This document shows, one piece after another, positions 57,310 to 64,000 of a stretch of 64,000 bases of DNA. The stretch is taken from the NCBI GenBank assembly GCA_903852755.1, contig CAINRS010000125.1, positions 48,065 to 112,064 on the forward strand, read 5' to 3'. The position numbers were made by a program, and so were the translations under genes. This DNA comes from an uncultured Actinomycetes bacterium. GTDB lineage: Bacteria; Actinomycetota; Acidimicrobiia; Acidimicrobiales; Microtrichaceae. Numbering within the stretch: position 1 is the first letter of the stretch; each line of letters starts with the position of its first letter. Below the pieces are notes generated by a model, which saw only the letters and a program-made list of their open reading frames with translations, did no database searches and was not told the DNA's origin.

Positions 57310-57876
57310 TCACTCGTGGACGCGACGCAGGACGTTCCGATCGGTGTGGTGGAAGAGCTCGTCGATCTCGGTCATCCGCAGGACCGAGTCCTCGTCGTAG
57401 GAGAACTCGTCGCCGTCGATCCGCACGGTGCACTCGTAGGAGACCGTCGAGGCCCGACGCGACAGGTACTCGTTCTCGACGATGCCGTCGACCGGGTCCC
57501 CGAGCCTCGCCCGGAACGTGAACTCCGTGCTGTCCGCACCCGCCTCGGCCGAGGCGAGCACCACGGTGCCCCGGGGCACCATGAACGCCCGCAGCACCTT
57601 GCCGGCGGCGGCGTCCCAGAGCCAGTAGCCGATCTCGGTGTGGAACGGGTCCTCCTCGCCGTCCCGCCACGCGGACATGCGGTAGTCGAGGCCGTAGAGG
57701 TGCTGGTCACCGTTGTCGACCGGACCGAACGGGGCGAAGGTGATCCGTTCCCGGTACTGCGTCTCACCGACCTCACCCTCGGCGTGGTGGAAGGAGACGT
57801 CCAACCCGCCCACGCCCTCCCAGGTTCCGGCCAGTGGACGGAGCGGTCCCAGCTGGTCGAACTCATCGAACGGCAC
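57310..57876 (-). CDS. Nitrobindin-like FABP-family beta-barrel protein
   Basis: A 188-residue beta-barrel. PLRPLAGTWEGVGG near the N-terminus and EEDPFHTEIGYWLWD near 80 match the nitrobindin/THAP4 family, including a His in the heme-proximal region. EGVGG-type Gly-rich start and the anti-parallel strands are visible. Members bind heme or lipids and may sense NO or peroxynitrite. GTG at 57876; TAGCAT on the minus strand at 57933-57938 is a possible -10. Confidence 0.78.
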   Translation of the reverse strand: MPFDEFDQLGPLRPLAGTWEGVGGLDVSFHHAEGEVGETQYRERITFAPFGPVDNGDQHLYGLDYRMSAWRDGEEDPFHTEIGYWLWDAAAGKVLRAFMVPRGTVVLASAEAGADSTEFTFRARLGDPVDGIVENEYLSRRASTVSYECTVRIDGDEFSYDEDSVLRMTEIDELFHHTDRNVLRRVHE

Positions 57877-58036
57877 GGCGGCCCTCCCGGATCGTGGATC
57901 GGCCCCTCCGCTGCGGACGGAGCCACGGGCCGATGCTACCGATCTCCGTCGTCGGAACGCGCCGAGGTCTAGGGTCGTCCCGTCGACCCCATCGACGACG
58001 ACCGGACCCCCGGACATCGAGCCACCAGGAGGCTCC

Positions 58037-58717
58037 GTGAGCGACACACCACCCAACGAACCGACCATCCCGGGCACTCCGCCCCCACCGGGACCTCCGA
58101 CGGTGCCGCCCGGTGCCATGCCGCCCCCACCCGGCGCCATGCCGCCCCCACCCGGCGCGATGCCGCCCCCACCCGGCGCGATGCCGCCCCCACCCGGTGC
58201 GATGCCGCCCCCACCCGGTGCCATGCCGCCCCCACCCGGTGCGATGCCGCCCCCACCCGGCGGATTCGCCCCGCCACCGGCCATGGCCCCGCCGCCCGGC
58301 GGCTACGCCACCACGCCCTCCAGCGGCAGCAACGGTCTGGCCATCGGGGGCCTGGTCTGCGGCGTCATCGGGCTGGTCACGTTCTGGGTCTGCGGGCTCG
58401 GTGCCGCGCTCGGACTGGTTGCGGTCGTCCTGTCGGTGCTCGGGCTGAACACCGCCAAGAAGCGCGCTGACGGCTCCGGCCGCGGCCTCGCCATCGGCGG
58501 CATCGTCACCGGCGCGCTCGCCCTCGTGCTCGGGATCGGGTTCATCGTCTTCGTCCAGTTCGTCGCCAACCAGACGACGACGGAGCTGGAGAACTTCAAC
58601 ACCGACCAGTTCCTCGACGAGAACCTCAACTCCGACGAGCTGTTCCCGGAGTTGAACTCCGATCCACCGGACGGGACGTGCGATCCGGACCGGTTCATCC
58701 AGGACCCGGACTGCTGA
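58037..58717 (+). CDS. DUF4190-type membrane protein with PPPPGAM repeats
   Basis: A 226-residue protein. After a short Pro-rich lead, seven near-perfect PPPPGAM repeats (about 27-76) form a flexible N-terminal tail. Two membrane helices follow: NGLAIGGLVCGVIGLVTFWVC and GLAIGGIVTGALALVLGIGF, the paired motif of DUF4190. An acidic extracellular tail with CDPDR and DPDC ends it. GTG at 58037 has AGGAGG upstream. TAGGGT at 57970-57975 is a likely -10. Function unknown; tails of this kind may tether to cell-division or envelope complexes. Confidence 0.85.
   Translation: MSDTPPNEPTIPGTPPPPGPPTVPPGAMPPPPGAMPPPPGAMPPPPGAMPPPPGAMPPPPGAMPPPPGAMPPPPGGFAPPPAMAPPPGGYATTPSSGSNGLAIGGLVCGVIGLVTFWVCGLGAALGLVAVVLSVLGLNTAKKRADGSGRGLAIGGIVTGALALVLGIGFIVFVQFVANQTTTELENFNTDQFLDENLNSDELFPELNSDPPDGTCDPDRFIQDPDC
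58118..58264. repeat. 21-bp coding tandem repeat, seven copies
   Basis: ATGCCGCCCCCACCCGGYGC and a variable last base repeats every 21 bases from 58118 to 58264. It encodes MPPPPGA units in frame. In-frame slippage would alter tail length without shifting the gene. Confidence 0.95.
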
Positions 58718-58766
58718 GCGAGGTGCACGGTAGTCCGGGTCCGGCACGCCGCACCTCGGCTTCGTC

Positions 58767-60164
58767 TCACCGACGGACGAGCGGGAGCAGCGGGCCCCAT
58801 CTGGACTGCTGCAGGCATCCGACCCAGACCCCAGCTCCGTAGGCGACGTCGTCGGCCACGGCGAGTGGGATGTCGCGGACCGGCAGCGGTGCACCGCGGT
58901 TCCACCACCTGACGGCGACGGCGGCAGCGAGCAGACGCGCCGCCGGGCGGCGGGTGGGGCGTACGAACAGGGCGAGGAGCAACGGGGGCCACCAGACCCG
59001 GACCGATGCACGGGCGAACGATGCACCGGCTGCGACGTGACCCTCGAGCCCGATGCGCACGGCGGCCACCGGTGGCACCCCGGACAGGCGCCGGACGAGC
59101 GGCAGCGCCGTTGTGGTGGCCGTGAGCACGGCTGCGACCGGGTGACCGGCGAGGGCGGCCGCCACCACAGCCAGGCTCCACCACGAGGACCGCCAGGGCG
59201 GCACGGACCCCGGGTGCCGTTCGTCGAGCGCCGCGGCGGAGGTCCCGTAGCCGAACCGCTGCGACCACCACGACCGCAGGTCCGCGCGGGGCCGGTGGTC
59301 GACGACGACGCGCGGCTCGTGGCGCACCGCTCCGCCGGCGGCGGCCAACCGCCACACCAGGTCCACGTCCTCGCCGACGCGCAGGTCGGCGTCGAACCCG
59401 CCGACACGCAGGTAGGCGTCCCGGCGGACCAGCAGGAGCGCCGCCGGCACGTGGCCGATCCTCCTGCCGGGACCGACGGGCCCGGGATCGGCTCCCAGAT
59501 CGAGCGGACCGTTGCGCTGCTCGTACTCACCGATCCACCCGGGGACGGCAGCGGACCGGACCCGGGCGGCCACGGCGACGACCCCGTCGTCGCCGAGGTG
59601 CGCGACCAGACCCGACAGCCACCCCGGCCCGACCTCCACGTCGGAGTCGACGAACACCACCACCTCGTGGTCGGCCGCTCGGACCCCGGCGTGGCGGGCT
59701 GCGCCGGGACCAGCGGAGGCGTCGATCCGCTCGACGCGGGCCCCGTACGCGGCCGCCACCGACCGGTGCGCGGCCGGATCGCGTGATCCGTCGTCGACGA
59801 CGACCACCTGGTCGGGCCCCTCCCCGCTGCGCTCCACCGAGTCGAGGAGCGCAGCGAGCTCACCGGGCCGGTCCCGCACGGGGACGACCATCGTGACCCG
59901 AGGCCACTCCGTCCTCGGTCCGGCCTCGGGCTCGGGGTGCACCACCCCGACCTCGACCAGTCGACGGAGCAGCCGATCCTCGCCCGGGCGGGGTTCGACG
60001 GGTCCGTCACCGTCCGCTGATCCGACGAGCAGACCGTCGAGCCACCGGGCCCCGGCGTCGGTCAGCCGGAAGGCCGTCGCCGGCGACCCGCCGAGCAGGA
60101 GCCGTCCGGCGTCGAAGGACCGGACGGAACGGTCGAGCCGATGGCGGACGCGACGAGCGCTCAC
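58767..60164 (-). CDS. mftF: Mycofactocin biosynthesis glycosyltransferase MftF
   Basis: A 465-residue membrane-associated family-2 glycosyltransferase. After an N-terminal FDAGRLLLGGSPATAFRL segment, the GT2 core has VTMVVPVRDRPGELAALLDSV, VVVVDDGSRD, FVDSDVE near 173 (DxD metal site) and RVGEDVDLVWRL. Three or four C-terminal hydrophobic segments end in DIPLAVADDVAYGAGVW. MftF attaches glucose residues to mycofactocin. It is last in the operon, coupled by GTGA to the SDR gene. The mftA-D genes are not in the window. Confidence 0.85.
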   Translation of the reverse strand: MSARRVRHRLDRSVRSFDAGRLLLGGSPATAFRLTDAGARWLDGLLVGSADGDGPVEPRPGEDRLLRRLVEVGVVHPEPEAGPRTEWPRVTMVVPVRDRPGELAALLDSVERSGEGPDQVVVVDDGSRDPAAHRSVAAAYGARVERIDASAGPGAARHAGVRAADHEVVVFVDSDVEVGPGWLSGLVAHLGDDGVVAVAARVRSAAVPGWIGEYEQRNGPLDLGADPGPVGPGRRIGHVPAALLLVRRDAYLRVGGFDADLRVGEDVDLVWRLAAAGGAVRHEPRVVVDHRPRADLRSWWSQRFGYGTSAAALDERHPGSVPPWRSSWWSLAVVAAALAGHPVAAVLTATTTALPLVRRLSGVPPVAAVRIGLEGHVAAGASFARASVRVWWPPLLLALFVRPTRRPAARLLAAAVAVRWWNRGAPLPVRDIPLAVADDVAYGAGVWVGCLQQSRWGPLLPLVRR

Positions 60165-60937
60165 ACCGCCGTCATGCCACCGTCGACGGCGAGCACCGCC
60201 CCGGTGACACCCGAGGCACCCGGGGAGCACAACCAGTCGATCGCCGCTGCGACCTCCTCGGGACGCAGGGTCCGGCCGATCGGGTGGTGGACGGCGAACT
60301 CCTCGGGTGTCGTCAGCCCGTACACGGCGGCGGAGGCGGCGAGGACCTCGGTGCCGGTGGCCCCCGGGGCGACGGCGTTGGCGGTCACCCCCGAATCGGC
60401 CAGGTCGGCGGCCAGTGATCGGACGACCCCGACCACGGCGTGCTTGGCCGCCACGTAGGCGCCCAGGTGGAGCAGTCCGCGGGTCGCACCCGAGGACGCC
60501 ACGGCGACGAACCGTCCCGACCGGGGCACAGGTCGCTCGAGGAGCCGGGGGACACCGGCCCGGACGGTGTTGAGCACACCACGGAGGTTGACGTCGAGCA
60601 CCACGTCCCAGGCGTCGTCGGGTGTCTCCCACAGGGGCGAACCACCCCAGACCACTCCCGCGGCCGCAACGACCGTGTCCAGCCGGTCCAGTCCGGCGAC
60701 CACATCGACGAGCCGGTCCGCATCGCGGACGTCGCACACCACGGCCTCGGCGCCCTCACCGCAGGACTCGACGGTCGCCCGGAGCTCCTCGAGGGTCCCG
60801 AGCGGGTAGCCGAGCGCGGGGTCGTCCGCACAGCGGTCGAGCGCCACGACCCGATGTCCCGACGCAGCCAGCGCCCGGCACGCCGCCGCCCCGATCCCCC
60901 GGGCGGCTCCGGTCACGAGCGCGACCCGGTCGCTCAC
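60161..60937 (-). CDS. Mycofactocin-coupled short-chain dehydrogenase
   Basis: A 258-residue SDR. TGAARGIGAAACRALAASG is the cofactor loop, followed by VVALDRC and the insertion YPLGTLEELRATVESCGEGAEAVVCDVRD, which matches the subfamily (YPLATPEDLAETV) whose NAD is buried and reoxidised by mycofactocin. AAAGVV, the catalytic Ser in ASSG, YVAAKHA (Tyr/Lys) and DGGMTAV complete the fold. Its position between mftE and mftF supports the assignment. GTGA overlaps at both ends. Confidence 0.85.
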   Translation of the reverse strand: MSDRVALVTGAARGIGAAACRALAASGHRVVALDRCADDPALGYPLGTLEELRATVESCGEGAEAVVCDVRDADRLVDVVAGLDRLDTVVAAAGVVWGGSPLWETPDDAWDVVLDVNLRGVLNTVRAGVPRLLERPVPRSGRFVAVASSGATRGLLHLGAYVAAKHAVVGVVRSLAADLADSGVTANAVAPGATGTEVLAASAAVYGLTTPEEFAVHHPIGRTLRPEEVAAAIDWLCSPGASGVTGAVLAVDGGMTAV

Positions 60938-61701
60938 GTCTCCCCGCCCCCGACCGGGCCCGGAGCGGCGTCGGTCGTTCCCGTCGTCCCCGTCACGTCC
61001 GACAGACTCGCACGCCACCGGTCGACGTCGGCGACCAGCGCCTCCACCAGGGCCGCGAAGGTCTCCGCACCCTCCTCGGCCGTGGCCGGACGGGGGTCGC
61101 CGAGCACACCGTTCTCGGTGACCGCTGCCAGACCCGATCGAACCACGGTCTCGCGGATGTCGCGCCAGCGCGCCGTCGAGCCCACCTCCAGCCGGTCGGT
61201 CCGGACGGCCTCCGGAGCGAGGTGCAGGAGCAGCGAGGTCTCGGTCCGACCGGCGTGCGAGTCACCGCCGGCCACCTGCGGGTGCCAGGCCAGGACGGCC
61301 CGGCCCTCCGGCGCCAGTCGCTCCGCAGCTGCGGTCGTCGCCGTCACGTTCCCGCCGTGGCCGTTGACCAGCACGACACCGACGAAGGGACGCGGCCCGG
61401 TGGCACCGCCTCCGGGGAGCGCCGAACGGACGAGCTCGACGAGCACCTCGGTGAGCGCCTCGGTCCCGATCGAGAGCGTGCCGGGGAACGACTGGTGCTC
61501 CCCCGATGCGCCGATCGTGATGGGCGGAGCGAGGAGGGCCGCACCGAGCCGGTCCACTGCAGCACCGGCGAGCGCCTCGGCGATCCGGGTGTCGGTGTCC
61601 AGCGGCAGGTGCGGTCCGTGCTGCTCGCAGCTCCCGAGCGGCACCACGAGCAGGCGGCCCGAGCCGACATCGGTCCACGTGAGCCGGGCGAGCTCGCTCA
61701 C
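60934..61701 (-). CDS. mftE: Mycofactocin peptidase MftE (creatininase family)
   Basis: A 255-residue metallo-peptidase. VVPLGSCEQHGPHLPLDTDT near residue 20 carries Glu, His and Asp metal ligands; NGHGGN and GDSHAGRTETS complete the set. MftE releases the C-terminal dipeptide from the MftA-derived intermediate. The C-terminus is Gly/Thr-rich. GTG at 61701 overlaps the ETF gene stop by 4 bases. The frame continues 5' without homology. Confidence 0.86.
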   Translation of the reverse strand: MSELARLTWTDVGSGRLLVVPLGSCEQHGPHLPLDTDTRIAEALAGAAVDRLGAALLAPPITIGASGEHQSFPGTLSIGTEALTEVLVELVRSALPGGGATGPRPFVGVVLVNGHGGNVTATTAAAERLAPEGRAVLAWHPQVAGGDSHAGRTETSLLLHLAPEAVRTDRLEVGSTARWRDIRETVVRSGLAAVTENGVLGDPRPATAEEGAETFAALVEALVADVDRWRASLSDVTGTTGTTDAAPGPVGGGET

Positions 61702-62537
61702 GCCGGGTCCGCGCCCCCGTCGTCGGTGAGGTAGCCCCAGCTGCGGAGCTGCTCGAGGATCAGCGTCGCGGCGTCGGGCGGATCGAGCGCGACGGTCCGG
61801 GGCGGGGTCCGCTCGACCAGTGCACCCGTCAGCTCCACGACCCGGTCGAGCGCAGAGCCGGCGGGAGCCGGCTGGACCCTGGTGGGCGGTGACCACGCCC
61901 GGGTCGGCCGCGCCGGGGACACCTCGACACCGAACCCGGGGACGACCTCGACGATCCGGTCCCGGGACCCGATCACGGCGCGCAGCGGCGCCCGTTCGAG
62001 TTCGGCCACCGAGCCCTCGACCGACAGGACCGCCGGCGCGTCGACGAGCGCACGTTCGCGGCGCCCGCCGTCGAGTCGACGGACGACCCGCACCGACCCC
62101 GGGCCCTCGGAGCGCACCTCGACGAGTCCGAGCGCCTGCGCAGCCCCGAGGTGGTGGGCGAGGAACCCGGGGACCGACCCGGACCCGCGATCGCTCGAGT
62201 AGTCACCGCACACGACGACGTCCGGTCGTCGCGGGCCCAGGGCGGCGGCCAGGCTGCGCCCCACCGACGCCGAGTCCGCACCCCGTGGAGCGTCGACACG
62301 CAGCACCCCGTCGATGCCGGCCGATGCCAGTTCCACGAGCACCGGATCGGCCTCGGACGGTCCGACGGAGACCACGAGCGACTCCGCCGACCACGACGAC
62401 GCCAGCCGTCGGGCCACCTCCACCGCAGCCCGGTCGGCCGGTGAGACCCCGACCTCTCGACCGGGTTCGACCGCACCGTGCAGCGGATCGACGAGCGGCC
62501 GCACGTCGACGAGCTTCACGCAGGCGACGACGAGCAC
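61698..62537 (-). CDS. Electron transfer flavoprotein beta-type subunit (FixA-like)
   Basis: A 279-residue ETF beta homologue. ACVKLVDVRPLVDP opens the fold. CGDYSSDRGSGSVPGFLAHHLGAAQALGLVEV is the AMP/FAD-interface motif (usually VPxxLAxxLGxP). A further strand, PAVLSVEGSVAELERAP, follows. No separate alpha subunit is in the window. It sits directly upstream of mftE, as mycofactocin-associated ETF beta does in other actinobacteria. GTG start. Confidence 0.85.
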   Translation of the reverse strand: MLVVACVKLVDVRPLVDPLHGAVEPGREVGVSPADRAAVEVARRLASSWSAESLVVSVGPSEADPVLVELASAGIDGVLRVDAPRGADSASVGRSLAAALGPRRPDVVVCGDYSSDRGSGSVPGFLAHHLGAAQALGLVEVRSEGPGSVRVVRRLDGGRRERALVDAPAVLSVEGSVAELERAPLRAVIGSRDRIVEVVPGFGVEVSPARPTRAWSPPTRVQPAPAGSALDRVVELTGALVERTPPRTVALDPPDAATLILEQLRSWGYLTDDGGADPA

Positions 62538-62540
62538 GGC

Positions 62541-62864
62541 TCAGCTCCGGTGGAACACGACGCCGTGGCCGCCCTCCGGGTACGTCCAGGTGATCGCACC
62601 CTCCTCGTTGCACACCAGGTAGCAGGTGCCGCACTCGAAGCACTGCTCGTAGTTGAACAGGATGCCCCCGGACGCCGTGGGCACGAACAGGTTGGCCGGG
62701 CACGCCGTGATGCAACCACGGGTGGTGCAGTCCCGACAGACCGTGTCGTCGACCGTGATGTGCGCCCGATCGGCGTCCACCCGGAACTCGACCGAGGCCA
62801 TGCGGCGCTCGAAGCTGATCTCTGGGTACGACGATGTGCTCACAGCAGCTCCAGCATCGCTCAT
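62541..62864 (-). CDS. FixX-like ferredoxin
   Basis: A 107-residue ferredoxin with Cys at 43, 46, 51, 55 and 75, 78, 81, 85 (CRDCTTRGCITACP and CFECGTCYLVC). Eight Cys can hold two [4Fe-4S] clusters. FixX proteins pass electrons between FixC flavin and other carriers. ATG overlaps the FixC stop by 4 bases. Confidence 0.88.
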   Translation of the reverse strand: MSDAGAAVSTSSYPEISFERRMASVEFRVDADRAHITVDDTVCRDCTTRGCITACPANLFVPTASGGILFNYEQCFECGTCYLVCNEEGAITWTYPEGGHGVVFHRS

Positions 62865-64000
62865 CCGTAGGTGCGGAAGGCACGCAGGCCTTCCCGGACG
62901 AGGTCACGGGTCCGGACCCCGTGCCGACGCAGTCGACGGCGCACGATCTTCCGCAGACCCGGCTTGGGGGTCGGGTTGGTGACCGTGAAGACGTCCTCGA
63001 CCACGCCGCAGGCCACCGCCGGGAGCACGCGCTGGGCCAGGTCGCCCATGACGAGGTGGGGGGCGTCCCGGAGTCGCCGGTGATCCGCGAGCACGAAGCC
63101 CGACTCCAGGCTCGTCCGGTAGCCGGCCAGTCCCGAGGCGCTCGTGTCGCCGCGGCCGACGGCGAGCGCCGCGGTCCGCCCGGCCGCGGCGCCCGATCCG
63201 ATGGCGAAGTTGACGCCCTCGAGCCAGATGCCCGCGGCGAGGCACATCGCTGCGGCATCACCGGCCACGAGGATGCCGTCACCGACCAGCGTCGGCATCA
63301 TGTCGTACCCGGCCTCGGGGATGACGTGGGCCGAGTACTCGACGACCTCACCGCCCTCGACGAGCGGCGCCACCGCCGGGTGGGTCTTGAGCCGGCGCAG
63401 CAGTTCCTCCGGCCGGGTCCCACCGGCGGCGAGCGCCGGCAGCGACAGCACCAGACCGACGGCGAGCGTGTCGCGGTTGGTGTAGACGAAGCCGCCACCA
63501 GGCACGTCACCGGTGCATCCGAGGATCTCGATGTCGACACCCTCGTCGCCACGCACGCCGAACCGCTCGTCGATGACGTGGGCGGGCAGGGCGATCGTCT
63601 CCTTGACCCCGACGGTGAAGTTGGCCGGATCGTCGTGCGGGTACATCCCCGCTTCCTTGGCGAGGAACGAGTTGACCCCGTCGCAGGCCACCACGACCGA
63701 GGCGGTCAGGTCACCGTCCGGCCGGTCCGTGCGCACCCCGACCACCCGACCGTCCGAACGGAGCAGTCCCGTCGCCGTGGTGGAGCACACCAGCTCGGCG
63801 CCGGCGTCGACCGCCACCCCGGCGAGCCAGCTGTCGAACTCCGGACGGTAGGCCGTCGCGCCGTTGTAGGGCGCCGCCCCCCAGTCGGGGTTGCGGAAGT
63901 CGACCGTCAGCGCCCGGTCACCCGAGACCAGCATCGTGCTGCGGCGGGTGACCCACCGCTCGACCGGGGCCTGCTCCCACCACGCCGGGACGAGCGTGTC
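62861..64000 (-). CDS. FixC-like ETF-quinone oxidoreductase, 5' end off window
   Basis: The visible 380 residues (the frame stays open through base 64000) are the C-terminal part of a FixC/ETF-QO flavoprotein. VVACDGVNSFLAKEAGMYPHDDPANFTVGVKE, GGGFVYTNRDTLAVGLVLSL, GYDMMPTLVGDGILVAGDAAAMCLAAGIWLEGVNFAIGSGAAAGR and the C-terminal LEGVNFAI membrane-facing region match. It should reduce quinone with electrons from ETF. The N-terminal FAD motif lies to the right of the window. Confidence 0.9.
   Translation of the reverse strand, partial: DTLVPAWWEQAPVERWVTRRSTMLVSGDRALTVDFRNPDWGAAPYNGATAYRPEFDSWLAGVAVDAGAELVCSTTATGLLRSDGRVVGVRTDRPDGDLTASVVVACDGVNSFLAKEAGMYPHDDPANFTVGVKETIALPAHVIDERFGVRGDEGVDIEILGCTGDVPGGGFVYTNRDTLAVGLVLSLPALAAGGTRPEELLRRLKTHPAVAPLVEGGEVVEYSAHVIPEAGYDMMPTLVGDGILVAGDAAAMCLAAGIWLEGVNFAIGSGAAAGRTAALAVGRGDTSASGLAGYRTSLESGFVLADHRRLRDAPHLVMGDLAQRVLPAVACGVVEDVFTVTNPTPKPGLRKIVRRRLRRHGVRTRDLVREGLRAFRTYG

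Noticed and set aside
58118..58264. CRISPR-like spacing of direct repeats
   Set aside because: Units are contiguous 21-bp codon repeats inside a gene with no unique spacers.

Overview
The window is very GC-rich and almost fully coding. GTG starts are common, many junctions are 4-base GTGA/ATGA stop-start overlaps, and no gap exceeds about 210 bases. Gene content points to an actinobacterium. The left third keeps the neighbourhood known from Mycobacterium (tatD, ksgA/rsmA, ispE, pth, rplY, prs, glmU, tRNA-Gln, mfd, mazG, SurA-like lipoprotein, eno). Two tiny ribosomal proteins of the bS22 and bL37 types, mycofactocin genes and a KstR-like operator agree with this. My guess is class Acidimicrobiia; this is inference, not proof.

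Layout. 1-3463: start of enolase (cut by the edge), a membrane acyltransferase with an SGNH domain, and a cytochrome P450. 3501-14118: inositol-3-phosphate synthase, mazG, SurA-like lipoprotein, mfd, pth, rplY, prs, a truncated glmU and tRNA-Gln, all on the minus strand. 14188-26264: an exopolysaccharide set (sugar-phosphate transferase, CelD-like acetyltransferase, flippase, Wzz/Wzc-like protein, and a Wzy-Wzz-Wzc fusion) wrapped around bS22, ispE, rsmA, a small membrane protein and tatD. 26381-37003: purine salvage, rsmI, DUF192, ychF, a His-rich membrane protein, bL37, photolyase, and a GGDEF/EAL protein coupled to a lipoprotein. 37211-41422: acyl-CoA dehydrogenase and two crotonases. 41513-51749: aminopeptidase N, M20 amidohydrolase, lysoplasmalogenase, ferredoxin reductase and ferredoxin, SDR, serine hydrolase, LD-carboxypeptidase, histidine phosphatase and a lipoprotein. 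51869-57876: Rieske oxygenase, a Pro-rich membrane protein, a four-gene thiolase-like/DUF35 operon behind a KstR-like dyad, and a nitrobindin-like protein. 58037-64000: a repeat-bearing membrane protein, then an overlapping mycofactocin/electron-transfer operon (FixC, FixX, FixA, MftE, SDR, MftF) running in from beyond the right edge.

The lipid or steroid catabolism genes (P450, Rieske oxygenase, ferredoxin and reductase, FadE, dienoyl-CoA isomerase, thiolase-like/DUF35 pair) suggest growth on sterol- or isoprenoid-type substrates. The mycofactocin/Fix genes would pass electrons from tightly bound nicotinamide enzymes to the quinone pool. The points I rate most notable are the Wzy-Wzz-Wzc fusion and the lost P-loops of both Wzc-like domains, the GlmU without an acetyltransferase half, the tRNA-Gln abutting the glmU start codon, the mycofactocin-ETF coupling, and the regulatory palindromes at 37186 and 57208.
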